Shown here piece after piece: positions 16,473 to 23,592 of a DNA stretch of 64,000 nucleotides. Location of the stretch: contig OZ220680.1 of assembly GCA_965116345.1 (NCBI GenBank), positions 1,488,001 through 1,552,000 of the forward strand, in the 5' to 3' direction. Origin of the DNA: VXYL01 sp965116345 (GTDB lineage: Bacteria; Pseudomonadota; Gammaproteobacteria; Pseudomonadales; Azotimanducaceae). The position numbers and the translations under genes were made by a program. The notes under the pieces are model-generated. The model was not told where the DNA came from. It searched no databases and saw only the letters and a program-made list of their open reading frames with translations. Each line of letters opens with the position of its first letter. Position 1 is the first letter of the stretch.

Positions 16473-16859
16473 CTACCACAGCACAGGCGCCGGGTACCGG
16501 GCGATCTGCGCGTCCGGCGTGACGATCATCATGCCGTTGAGGATCGCCTGCGATACCAGACCCCGATCAAAGGGATCGCGATGATGGACGGGTAACAGGG
16601 CGTCGTGGGCCGCGCTTGTGTCGTCGAACTCAAGCGGCGCCAAACCCAGCCACTGGCGCCGGCTAGGAACGTAGCGGTTCGGTGGCTCCGGCAAGGGCAA
16701 GCGACCGAGGCGATGCTTGATCGCAATCTCCCAGGCGGACAAGGCGCTCAGGAAGACCTCGTTGTCGGGGTCGCGGCAGCTATCGGCTGCCGTGGCGGTG
16801 AGCATGGGATCGTCGGCCGCCAGCCATAGGAACGTGCACGTGTCCAGCAACAGTTTCAT
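16473..16859 (-). CDS. vapC: PIN-domain toxin (VapC-type ribonuclease)
   Basis: The 128-residue protein begins MKLLLDTCTFLWLAADDP with the first catalytic Asp (Asp6), has a central Glu in SALSAWEIAIKHRLG, and DPFDRGLVSQAI followed by TPDAQIARY as the later acidic positions. It is the YP_/PIN subgroup often paired with Phd/YefM antitoxins. ATG 16859 overlaps the antitoxin stop by four bases (ATGA), so the pair is translationally coupled. VapC toxins cleave tRNA or rRNA; the target here is not predictable. Confidence 0.88.
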   Translation of the reverse strand: MKLLLDTCTFLWLAADDPMLTATAADSCRDPDNEVFLSALSAWEIAIKHRLGRLPLPEPPNRYVPSRRQWLGLAPLEFDDTSAAHDALLPVHHRDPFDRGLVSQAILNGMMIVTPDAQIARYPAPVLW

Positions 16860-17119
16860 TGCCGATCAGGTGGGTCTTCGGCACTGCCACCTTCGAACGC
16901 ATCGAGCAGGTCTTCGGGCAGGGGTTCGAAGAAACTGGCGGGCAGGCGCATACCGCGGTCGAGGCCTACGGGCCGCTGTCCTTGGCGTTGCTTCGGCAGC
17001 CCTCGCAGCTCGGCTATGGGCACATTGCGGCGGCAGACGACGACCGTCTCGCCCTGTTCGACTTTCTCGAGATAGTGCGACAGCCGCGCCTTCGCCTCGG
17101 CGGTGTTGATCCTTATCAT
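16856..17119 (-). CDS. Phd/YefM-type antitoxin
   Basis: The 87-residue protein MIRINTAEAKARLSHYLEKVEQGETVVVCRRNVPIAELRG has the Phd/YefM N-terminal DNA-binding fold, followed by an acidic, proline-rich tail that would neutralise the PIN toxin encoded immediately downstream. ATG 17119 is preferred over a GTG two codons upstream because the family begins at this beta strand. It probably autorepresses the operon with the toxin. The 30-bp inverted repeat begins 46 bp upstream, at 17165. Confidence 0.88.
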   Translation of the reverse strand: MIRINTAEAKARLSHYLEKVEQGETVVVCRRNVPIAELRGLPKQRQGQRPVGLDRGMRLPASFFEPLPEDLLDAFEGGSAEDPPDRQ

Positions 17120-17164
17120 GACCACAGACTAGATCAACTATCTGACCATCTTCAAGCACGCCGT

Positions 17165-17194
17165 CACAAGCGACGTGGTGAGAAATGCGGGCTA
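17165..17194 (+). repeat. 30-bp perfect inverted repeat, left copy
   Basis: The sequence begins CACAAGCGACGTGGTGAG and ends ATGCGGGCTA. It is the exact reverse complement of 18655-18684. On the minus strand its TAG (17194-17192) is the stop codon of the enclosed tandem MarR gene. Similarity stops abruptly at both edges of the 30 bp. Confidence 0.95.
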
Positions 17195-18664
17195 GCCGTG
17201 TGCCGTTCCACCGGCACGACTGGCGGCCGAACCGGCGAGCATGGAACGATACAGCCAGTCCGTCGGGGCGGGATGGTCGGGCAGGTCGGCATCGAAGGAC
17301 TCGTCGAAGGACTCCAGCACTTCGCGCAAGCGGCCAATGCAGGCACCGTGGCGTTCTGCCCATTCCCGCTCCACGCGCGCCACAAGGTACGGATACGCCT
17401 CGCGGGCCTGTTTGCCCTTGGGGGTGAGGTGGACCCGGCGGGGCACGCCCCGGCCGCGGCGAGGTTCGGCGACCACGACGAAATGCCGCTCCACGGCGGA
17501 GCGACCGTTTCCCGTGACGCCGCCCAAGGCGGACGCCGTCGTCAAGTCGATGCCGTCATCGTCAACGTACCGAAGGAAATTCGCGACGAAGTCGAGACCC
17601 GTTCCGTGACCCCGCATGTCCCATTCGTAGTCGATTCGGTACGCGGCCAGTGTTTTCGACAGCAGCGCGGACAGTGGCTGCCCCGCCGACCCGGCCCCCG
17701 GATCCCTGAGAACCACGGGCCAGTCCGCGCCGTGGGCGGGGATGCGCGGCGGGCCGGTCTGGGCCGGCACGTGTTGGCCGCCCGTCGGGCTGCTGTCGGC
17801 GAGGCCGTAGCCCGTCAGGAACCAGGGCAGTTCCAACTCCAATCGATCGACCACCTCGACCAACGCCTTGCGCAGGCTCGCGGTATGATCCGAACCGAAC
17901 CTGTTGGCGAACTCGCGTTCTGCCGCTTCGACCAGGCGGACACCCGTTTCCCGCGCCCGTTGCCCCGCCGTGGTCAATCGCAAGACGGACCGCCCGCGGG
18001 TCGGCTTGTCGACGCGAAGCCAGCCTCGGCGCTCGAGGTCGCGGACCAACGCACGCATGGCGCGCCGCGAGACGACGGTCCGCCGAATCAGTTCCGGTTG
18101 ATCGAGGTCACCGTCGTCGAACGGCCGCAGCACATTGCTCCAGACGCCCAGCGACGGGGTGAATCCACCGTCGGCGCCCGCGTCGGTGTAGCAGTGCGAG
18201 AAGGTCTCGAAGGCATGGCTCAACAGCACGAACAACGGCGTACCGGATCCGGGATCCATGTCGCGCAGCGAGCCCGGCGAAGCGTCGCGATCGGCATCGT
18301 AGCCCATGTCCGCCGCATAGCGAAGCGTGCGCTCGAACACCTCCGCCTGCTGCCTCGAAAGCCCATAGTAGTCGGCGTCCGGCGTGGGGCAGTCGCAGGC
18401 GAGCGCGGCGTCCGCCGACACGGGCGCTCGGCCGTCCAGACGCCCGCCGTTGCCCAGCCGTCGAAAGATCTGGTCGGTCACCAGCGCAGCCGTTCGGCCC
18501 CGCACATCGTCCTCGAAGGCTAGCACCACGACAACGCGGTCGCCGTGATCGTGGGCGTGGCTGCCCTTGGGTTCCGGTCCCGCTAGGACTCCCTCGAATG
18601 TCGCGAGCGCCGCATCCAGCCGGTCGGAGGTTTCGCTCGGCAAGGCGGATCCCTTAGCCCGCAT
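17192..18664 (-). CDS. Tandem MarR-type winged-helix regulator
   Basis: The 490-residue protein seems to contain two MarR-like units. Unit 1 (about 145-280) has a recognition-helix region ELIRRTVVSRRAMRALVRDL and wing DKPTRGRSVLRLTTAGQRARE. Unit 2 (about 325-460) has LTTASALGGVTGNGRSAVER and wing EPRRGRGVPRRVHLTPKGKQARE. The first 140 residues are unassigned. Ordinary MarR proteins are about 150 residues and dimerise, so this looks like a covalent pseudo-dimer that would bind a palindromic operator. Start and stop codons both lie inside a flanking 30-bp inverted repeat. The only RBS-like sequence, GGTGAG, is two bases from the ATG, so expression is uncertain. It may regulate the DUF35/thiolase genes next to it; that is inference. 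Confidence 0.7.
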   Translation of the reverse strand: MRAKGSALPSETSDRLDAALATFEGVLAGPEPKGSHAHDHGDRVVVVLAFEDDVRGRTAALVTDQIFRRLGNGGRLDGRAPVSADAALACDCPTPDADYYGLSRQQAEVFERTLRYAADMGYDADRDASPGSLRDMDPGSGTPLFVLLSHAFETFSHCYTDAGADGGFTPSLGVWSNVLRPFDDGDLDQPELIRRTVVSRRAMRALVRDLERRGWLRVDKPTRGRSVLRLTTAGQRARETGVRLVEAAEREFANRFGSDHTASLRKALVEVVDRLELELPWFLTGYGLADSSPTGGQHVPAQTGPPRIPAHGADWPVVLRDPGAGSAGQPLSALLSKTLAAYRIDYEWDMRGHGTGLDFVANFLRYVDDDGIDLTTASALGGVTGNGRSAVERHFVVVAEPRRGRGVPRRVHLTPKGKQAREAYPYLVARVEREWAERHGACIGRLREVLESFDESFDADLPDHPAPTDWLYRSMLAGSAASRAGGTAHG

Positions 18665-18684
18665 TTCTCACCACGTCGCTTGTG
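18655..18684 (-). repeat. 30-bp perfect inverted repeat, right copy
   Basis: This is the exact reverse complement of 17165-17194. Read on the minus strand it carries GGTGAG and the ATG (18664-18662) of the tandem MarR gene, so the repeat supplies the first codons of the gene at one end and its stop at the other. The bases outside the two copies are unrelated and no target duplication is visible. Confidence 0.95.
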
Positions 18685-18725
18685 CGAACAACATGTGCAT
18701 CGAATATCCGTTGCTTGTGGCCGCG

Positions 18726-18756
18726 CTAGGGAAGGTCTTGATCAGACCTTCCCTAG
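18726..18756. repeat. CTAG-bounded hairpin repeat, solo copy (family A)
   Basis: Arms CTAGGGAAGGTCT and AGACCTTCCCTAG flank the loop TGATC. The right CTAG supplies the TAG stop (18755-18753) of the DUF35 gene. The hairpin lies between the DUF35 gene and the tandem MarR gene, both on the minus strand, so it would terminate the thiolase/DUF35 transcript before the regulator. Confidence 0.9.
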
Positions 18757-19193
18757 TCCTCGACTTGCCAGTGCACCAGCGTGTGCGGCGGATCGTCGTC
18801 CGGGTGATGCTCGAAGACGGCACGCACCGGGGCGCCGATCACGACTTCCTGCCGGGGGTCGCCGAGCAGGTTGCCGACCATGCGCGCGCCGTCGTGGTCG
18901 GGGAACTCGACCAGCACGACGATGTAAGGGCCCTGCTCGTTCAACGCCGGGTGCACTGGGTGCCAGACCCGCTCGTAGCTGTAGATCCGGCCGGTTTGCG
19001 GAACCTCGTCGAAGGCCAAGTCCTCGGAAAAACAGTTGTGGCAGATCCATTCCGGGCCCCACTGCCACATGCCGCAGGCCCGGCAGTGCTGCATGACCAG
19101 GCGCTCCTCGGCGATGGCCTGCCAATACGGTGCGTCGAGGCCGTCCGGTGCCGGCGCGGGCTTCGGCAGCCCGGGATTCAGATACGCGCTCAT
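18753..19193 (-). CDS. DUF35 / ChsH2-type OB-fold acyl-CoA-binding protein with zinc ribbon
   Basis: This 146-residue protein has a rubredoxin-like zinc ribbon, CRAC (37-40) and CHNC (51-54), followed by an OB fold beginning TGRIYSYERVWHPVHPAL. DUF35 proteins bind acyl-CoA and act as obligate partners of thiolase-like or aldolase enzymes, for example in sterol side-chain degradation. The ATG overlaps the stop of the upstream thiolase gene (ATGA), a strong sign that the two form a complex. The TAG stop is inside the family-A hairpin. Confidence 0.88.
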   Translation of the reverse strand: MSAYLNPGLPKPAPAPDGLDAPYWQAIAEERLVMQHCRACGMWQWGPEWICHNCFSEDLAFDEVPQTGRIYSYERVWHPVHPALNEQGPYIVVLVEFPDHDGARMVGNLLGDPRQEVVIGAPVRAVFEHHPDDDPPHTLVHWQVED

Positions 19194-20367
19194 ACCGTCG
19201 CCTCCGAACCGAAGATCGATGAACTCACCGGCGTCACCATCGGTCCCGAGACCACCATCGAGACATCGACGTCCTCGACCTGGTTCGGCGATGCACGGCG
19301 GATCTGCCGCACCGCCTCGATGTTGAGCTCCAGGCCGTGCATGTAGCACTCGGCGAGGTTGCCGCCGCTGGTATTGGTCGGCAGCCTGCCGTCCGGCGCG
19401 AGAAGGTTCTCCGTGGTCAGGAACTCGTTGCACTCCTCGGGCTCGCAGAAGCCGTGCTCGACGATGCTCATCAGCACGCCGCCGGTGAAGTTCTCGTAGC
19501 ACTGCAGGACGTCGACGTCCTCGGGCCCGCAACCCGCCATGTCGTAGAGCCGCGGCACGCAGGACTTGAAGTTCGAGGTGGCGTAGTCCGGGGTGTTGTG
19601 AACCGATGCGCCCGCCCGGTAGTGCGAGCCGGTGACGGCGCTCAGCACGTAGACCGGTGGATGGTCGAAGTCCTTGGCGCGCTCGGCCGGGACCACGATC
19701 ATCGCCGCCGCGCCGTCGTTCTCCTGGCAGCAGTCGAACAGGTGGAACGGCTCGACGATCCAGCGCGAGTTGTCGTATTTCGCCTCGTCCAGCGGCCGGC
19801 CGTACATCACCGCGCGGGGATTACTCTGGGCGTGGTGGTAGGACGCTAGCGAGATCGCCCGGAGCGCCGACTGCTCGACACTGTGGTCGTGCATAAAGCG
19901 CTGAACCTTCATGGCGAAGCTCTGCGCCGGCGACATCAGACCGTAGGGCACCGTGAACGCGCCTGCGCCGGAGACCACGTTGGAGCGCGGCCCCTGGCCG
20001 AATCGGCCGAACTGGCCCTGGGCCAGGGCACGGAACACCACGACGCATTCCGCGAGTCCCGTCGCGACCGCAGCCGCGGCATGGGCGATCGCCGCGGATC
20101 CGCCGCCGCCCCCGCCGCCCCATTGCATGTTGGAGAAACGCAGGTCGTGGATGCCAAGGGCGTTCGCCAGCCGCGACGGATCGCTGCGGTCGTTGGAGAA
20201 CGACGCGAAGCCGTCCACTTCCTTCGGCGAAATCCCCGCATCCTCGCAGGCGGCCAAGATCGCCTTCAGCGCCAGCTTGAACTCCGCATCCGGCGACTGG
20301 CCGCGTTTGTAGTAGGTCGTCTCGCCACACCGACGACGGCGGTGGCGCCCCTCAACGTTCGGTTCAC
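19190..20367 (-). CDS. Thiolase-family protein (SCP-x/Ltp2-like) with an apparent N-terminal frameshift
   Basis: The product resembles lipid-transfer-protein thiolases and Ltp2-type aldolases: GETTYYKRGQSP near the start, DGFASFSNDRSDPSRLANALGI, a glycine run MQWGGGGGGGSAA where classic thiolases have the catalytic Cys, then QCYENFTGGVLMSIVEHGFCE and NTSGGNLAECYMHGLE. With the overlapping DUF35 gene it probably forms a two-subunit complex acting on branched or sterol-derived acyl-CoA. A start at GTG 20367 gives MNRTLRGATAVVGV, the expected N-terminus. It is joined to the main frame only if one G is restored near 20325, in the bases encoding GVGE. The conceptual frame without that repair begins at 20443 with an atypical arginine-rich N-terminus. 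Confidence 0.8.
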
Positions 20368-20639
20368 CCGTGAATCCCTCCCTTGGTCGAACGGGCGATT
20401 CTACAACTCGACGCGGGTAGAGCGAGAAGGGCGGTTTGGCCAATGTCCGATCGGGTACTCGTCAACCCGCGCCCGCTGCACAACTGCATTGCCTTTGGCG
20501 GAGCTTCGGTTGACGCATATTGCCGGCGATCTCGCACACGCATTTCAGCAATCGCCTACGGGTGCTCAAGCCATCGCCCACAGTGCCCGGCCCGGCATCT
20601 CGCCGATGCTGTTGCCCGGTACGAACCCGAGACTTGGAC

Positions 20640-21569
20640 ATGGCGGACACCGTCAGCCACGACCACAACTTCAAGAACCTCATCGTCGAGTACCCGCGAC
20701 AGGCGCTCGAGTTCTTCGCGCCCGGGGAGGCGCCGGCGCGCGACGACGAAGCCAGCTGCGTCCCGGTGCGGCAGGAGCAGTTGAAGGCGCGTCTCGGCGG
20801 CCGCTTCCGGGAGCTCGACGTGCCCCTCCTGGTGGAGTGGGCCGACGGCCGCCGCGACGCGGTCCTGTTCGCGCTGGAGGAGGAGTCCGACTGGCGGACG
20901 TTCTCGGCCTACCGGCTGGCGCACTACTGCCTCGACCTGGCCGACATGCTCGGCACCGACCGCGTGGTGCCGGTGGTGATCTTCCTGCGCGACGCCGGTC
21001 GGGCGCCAACGTCGCTCGCGCTGGGCACCGAGCGCCGCTCCTACCTGACGTTCGACTACATCGCGTGCAGACTCGCCCAGATGCCCGCCGAGTCCTGGCT
21101 GGACAGCGACAACGTGGTCGCCCGGGTCAACCTGCCGAACATGCGCAGCCCGCGGGAGCGCCGGGTCGAGGTCTACGCGGGAGCGGTGCGCGGCCTGCTG
21201 GCGCTTGAGCCGGACCGGGAGAGGCGCGCGAAGTACGTCGACTTCATCGACATCTACGCCGGCCTCACCGACAATGAGCGTCAGCGCTACCGACAGCAGT
21301 ATCCGGGGGAGAGCAGCACCATGGCAGGAATCGTTCAAAGGGCCCGCGAAGAAGGAATGCAGCAGGGCGTGAATCGTGGCCGCGTGGAGGGGGAGCGGGC
21401 GTTGCTGCGGCGGCAACTGCGACGGCGATTCGGCCCGTTGTCGACCGAAACCGTCGAACGTGTGGATCAGGCGTCGGCGCGCGAACTCGAGGCCTGGGCC
21501 GAGAACGTGCTCGACGCCGGCACGCTCGACGAGGTGTTCGATCCGAACCGCCAGCGAGGATCCGCCTAA
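20640..21569 (+). CDS. Rpn/PDDEXK-family nuclease-like protein with C-terminal DUF4351
   Basis: The 309-residue protein resembles the Rpn (YhgA-like) recombination-promoting nuclease family, once annotated as putative transposases. The PD-(D/E)xK-like core is RELDVPLLVEWADGRRDAVLFALEEES (Asp60, Glu80-Glu82). The end LLRRQLRRRFGPLSTETVERV to LDAGTLDEVF is a DUF4351 domain, common in these proteins. ATG 20640 is chosen because MADTVSHDHNFKNLIVEYPR is the usual opening. It sits alone with unrelated neighbours, as is typical of this often horizontally spread family. Enzyme activity is not established for this member. Confidence 0.8.
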   Translation: MADTVSHDHNFKNLIVEYPRQALEFFAPGEAPARDDEASCVPVRQEQLKARLGGRFRELDVPLLVEWADGRRDAVLFALEEESDWRTFSAYRLAHYCLDLADMLGTDRVVPVVIFLRDAGRAPTSLALGTERRSYLTFDYIACRLAQMPAESWLDSDNVVARVNLPNMRSPRERRVEVYAGAVRGLLALEPDRERRAKYVDFIDIYAGLTDNERQRYRQQYPGESSTMAGIVQRAREEGMQQGVNRGRVEGERALLRRQLRRRFGPLSTETVERVDQASARELEAWAENVLDAGTLDEVFDPNRQRGSA

Positions 21570-21742
21570 GACCGACGAGACCGATGCAGGTCGCTCAGTT
21601 GCCCTCCGTCGCCCTGACGTAGAGAGACGCCGCCGCTATCGATCAGTCTCGCCATGAGGGTTGAAGGTTGAAGGGTTACGCGACCCTAACACCTCGGTTC
21701 GTGGTTCAATTGGCGGTCCGTTTCATCGTCGCGAGGACAACC

Positions 21743-22579
21743 ATGCCTATTAATCCAGACGCCGTCGGCGAGACCGGCGGTCCGGTGTCCCGGTCGTGGA
21801 CTTCGAAGGACTCCCTGCTGTACGCCGTCGGCATCGGCGCCGGCACCGATGAACTGGCGTTCACCACGGAGAACACCCACGACATCGCCCAGCGCGTGTT
21901 TCCGACCTTCGCCGTGATCATCGGCGGCGGCGGCACCCCCATGGGCAAGGTGGGCAGTTTCAATCCTGCCCTCATGGTGCATGGCGAGCAGGGCATCGAA
22001 CTGTTGGACGAGATTCCGCCGGACGGCGAGGTCGAGAGCCGCGGCCGCATCGCCGGCATCTGGGACAAGGGCAGCGCCGCGGTGCTGGAGTTCGAGTCCG
22101 AGTCGGTGGACAAGGCGACCGGCAAACCGCTGCTGAAGACCCGCTCGATGCTGTTCTGCCGGGGCGAGGGCGGCTGGGGCGGCGACCGCGGCCCGTCGGC
22201 GCGCGTGCAGTACCCGGACGACGAGCCGAGCCACCAAGTCACGTACAGGACCCGTGAGGATCAGGCACTCACGTACCGGTTGTCGGGCGACCGTAATCCG
22301 CTGCACTCGGATCCGTCGTTCGCGGCCCGTGGTGGGTTCGAGAAGCCGATCCTGCACGGCCTGTGCACCTACGGCTTCACCGGCCGGGCGCTGCTGCACA
22401 GCCTGTGCGGCGGCGATCCATCGCGGTTCCGGTCAATGAACGCGAGATTCTCGAAGCCCGTCATCCCCGGCGACACGCTGACCGTGTCGATGTGGACGGA
22501 CGGCAACCGGGCGCTGTTTCGCACGACCAACCAGGACGGCGCGGTGGTCATCGACCAAGGCGTGTGCACGTTCCATTGA
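21743..22579 (+). CDS. MaoC-family double hotdog enoyl-CoA hydratase / dehydratase
   Basis: This 278-residue protein has an N-terminal non-catalytic hotdog unit (to about 150) and a C-terminal unit with YRLSGDRNPLHSDPSFAARGGFEKPILHGLCTYG, the hydratase-2 motif holding the catalytic Asp and His. It hydrates trans-2-enoyl-CoA to (R)-3-hydroxyacyl-CoA, as in peroxisome-like type 2 hydratases used for fatty acid and sterol side-chain oxidation. ATG 21743 follows CGAGGA, and MPINPDAVG is the usual family start. It fits functionally with the thiolase/DUF35 pair on the opposite strand. Confidence 0.9.
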   Translation: MPINPDAVGETGGPVSRSWTSKDSLLYAVGIGAGTDELAFTTENTHDIAQRVFPTFAVIIGGGGTPMGKVGSFNPALMVHGEQGIELLDEIPPDGEVESRGRIAGIWDKGSAAVLEFESESVDKATGKPLLKTRSMLFCRGEGGWGGDRGPSARVQYPDDEPSHQVTYRTREDQALTYRLSGDRNPLHSDPSFAARGGFEKPILHGLCTYGFTGRALLHSLCGGDPSRFRSMNARFSKPVIPGDTLTVSMWTDGNRALFRTTNQDGAVVIDQGVCTFH

Positions 22580-22648
22580 ATATCGGCCAATACCGACAGG
22601 CACGTCGTGAGCTATGATCCGCACCGAAATCAGATTCGGAGCCAGCCC

Positions 22649-23194
22649 ATGACGTTGAACTCCCATCAAAAAGCGCTCCTGGGTGTGGCGGTCGCGCTGG
22701 TCGCCCTATGCGTCGTGGCGCGTCTGCTGCCCCACCCGCCCAACTTCGCCCCGGCGGCCGCGGTGGCCCTGTTCGGCTGCATGTTCTTTGCTCGGCGCTG
22801 GCATGTCGGCGCCGTGGTCGCGGCGGGCATGTTGGCGGGCGACTGGTTCATCGGGTTCTACGACATCGGCGTGATGGTGATCGTATACGCGTCGATGCTG
22901 ATGCCGCTGGCAGCACGACGCTTTCTCCGCCGGTCGTCGGGCGTGGCGCGGGTCGCCACCGTCGCCCTGCTGTCCGGCGTGGGCTTCTACCTGACGACGA
23001 ACGCCGCCGTCTGGTTCTTCACCGGTGCCTATCCACCGACCGCGGAAGGTCTCGCCGCGAGCTACATCGCCGGGCTGCCGTTCCTCAAGTGGACGCTGCT
23101 CGGGAACCTCTTCTATGCCGCGGTCCTGTTCGGCGGTCTCGAACTCCTGAAGCGCCGGGTCGGTGGCATGGTCACCGCAACGGCGCACGTCTGA
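22649..23194 (+). CDS. DUF6580-family membrane protein (putative transporter component)
   Basis: The 181-residue protein has about five hydrophobic segments. PNFAPAAAVALFGCMFF near the start, GDWFIGFYDI in the middle and TTNAAVWFFTGAYPPTAEGLAASYIAGLPFLKWTLLGNLFYAAVLFGGLEL near the end are characteristic of DUF6580. These proteins resemble the membrane substrate-binding (S) subunits of ECF vitamin transporters. The gene lies eight bases before a DUF4430 gene, whose domain resembles the C-terminal part of transcobalamin, so the pair may handle a cobalamin-like or other vitamin ligand. That function is inferred from the domains only. Confidence 0.7.
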   Translation: MTLNSHQKALLGVAVALVALCVVARLLPHPPNFAPAAAVALFGCMFFARRWHVGAVVAAGMLAGDWFIGFYDIGVMVIVYASMLMPLAARRFLRRSSGVARVATVALLSGVGFYLTTNAAVWFFTGAYPPTAEGLAASYIAGLPFLKWTLLGNLFYAAVLFGGLELLKRRVGGMVTATAHV

Positions 23195-23202
23195 CGCCAC
23201 TC

Positions 23203-23592
23203 GTGCGCTGGTCGGCCTGGAGGGCAGTCCAGGTCGCGGGACTCGTCCTGGTCTGCGCCGCCGCGCTCGCCGAAGAGACCACCCGGCAGGTAGCCGTCCA
23301 CGTCGAGATCAGGGACGAGTTGACCGGCAGTGACCTCGAGGTCTCGATCCGCCGCAACGTGGCGGCGGGAACCGAGGCCATCGACTTGCTGGGCGAAATC
23401 GTCGACCTGGAGGTGCGGCGCTATCCCGGCGTCGGCGTCTTCGTCAAGAGCCTGTGCGGTGTGACGGCACCACAGGGTACGTTCTGGGCGCTCTCGATCA
23501 ACCGTGAGCGCGCGACCATAGGCATCAGTGACCTTACAATCGAGGAACCGGTCCACATTCGCTGGGCGCTCGTCAAACTGGAGGAACAATGA
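23203..23592 (+). CDS. DUF4430 (transcobalamin-like C-terminal) exported protein
   Basis: From GTG 23203 the 129-residue protein starts VRWSAWRAVQVAGLVLVCAAALAEE, a signal peptide with a likely cleavage after ALA. The mature part, with VDLEVRRYPGVGVFVKSLCGVTAP and FWALSINRERATIGISDLTI, matches the DUF4430 fold found at the C-terminus of transcobalamins. It probably acts in the periplasm, possibly presenting ligand to the DUF6580 membrane protein encoded immediately upstream. Its stop TGA overlaps the ATG of the D-aminoacylase-like gene, implying coupled translation. No strong ribosome-binding site precedes the GTG. Confidence 0.65.
   Translation: MRWSAWRAVQVAGLVLVCAAALAEETTRQVAVHVEIRDELTGSDLEVSIRRNVAAGTEAIDLLGEIVDLEVRRYPGVGVFVKSLCGVTAPQGTFWALSINRERATIGISDLTIEEPVHIRWALVKLEEQ

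Noticed and set aside
13613..16522. A 969-residue plus-strand frame opposite the acyl-CoA carboxylase
   Set aside because: It is the mirror of a strongly conserved gene, has no domain-like sequence, and its codon pattern follows the opposite strand.
20640..21569. A transposase and mobile element at the Rpn-like gene
   Set aside because: No inverted repeats or target duplications flank it; the family is now regarded as nuclease-like, not as a classical IS transposase.
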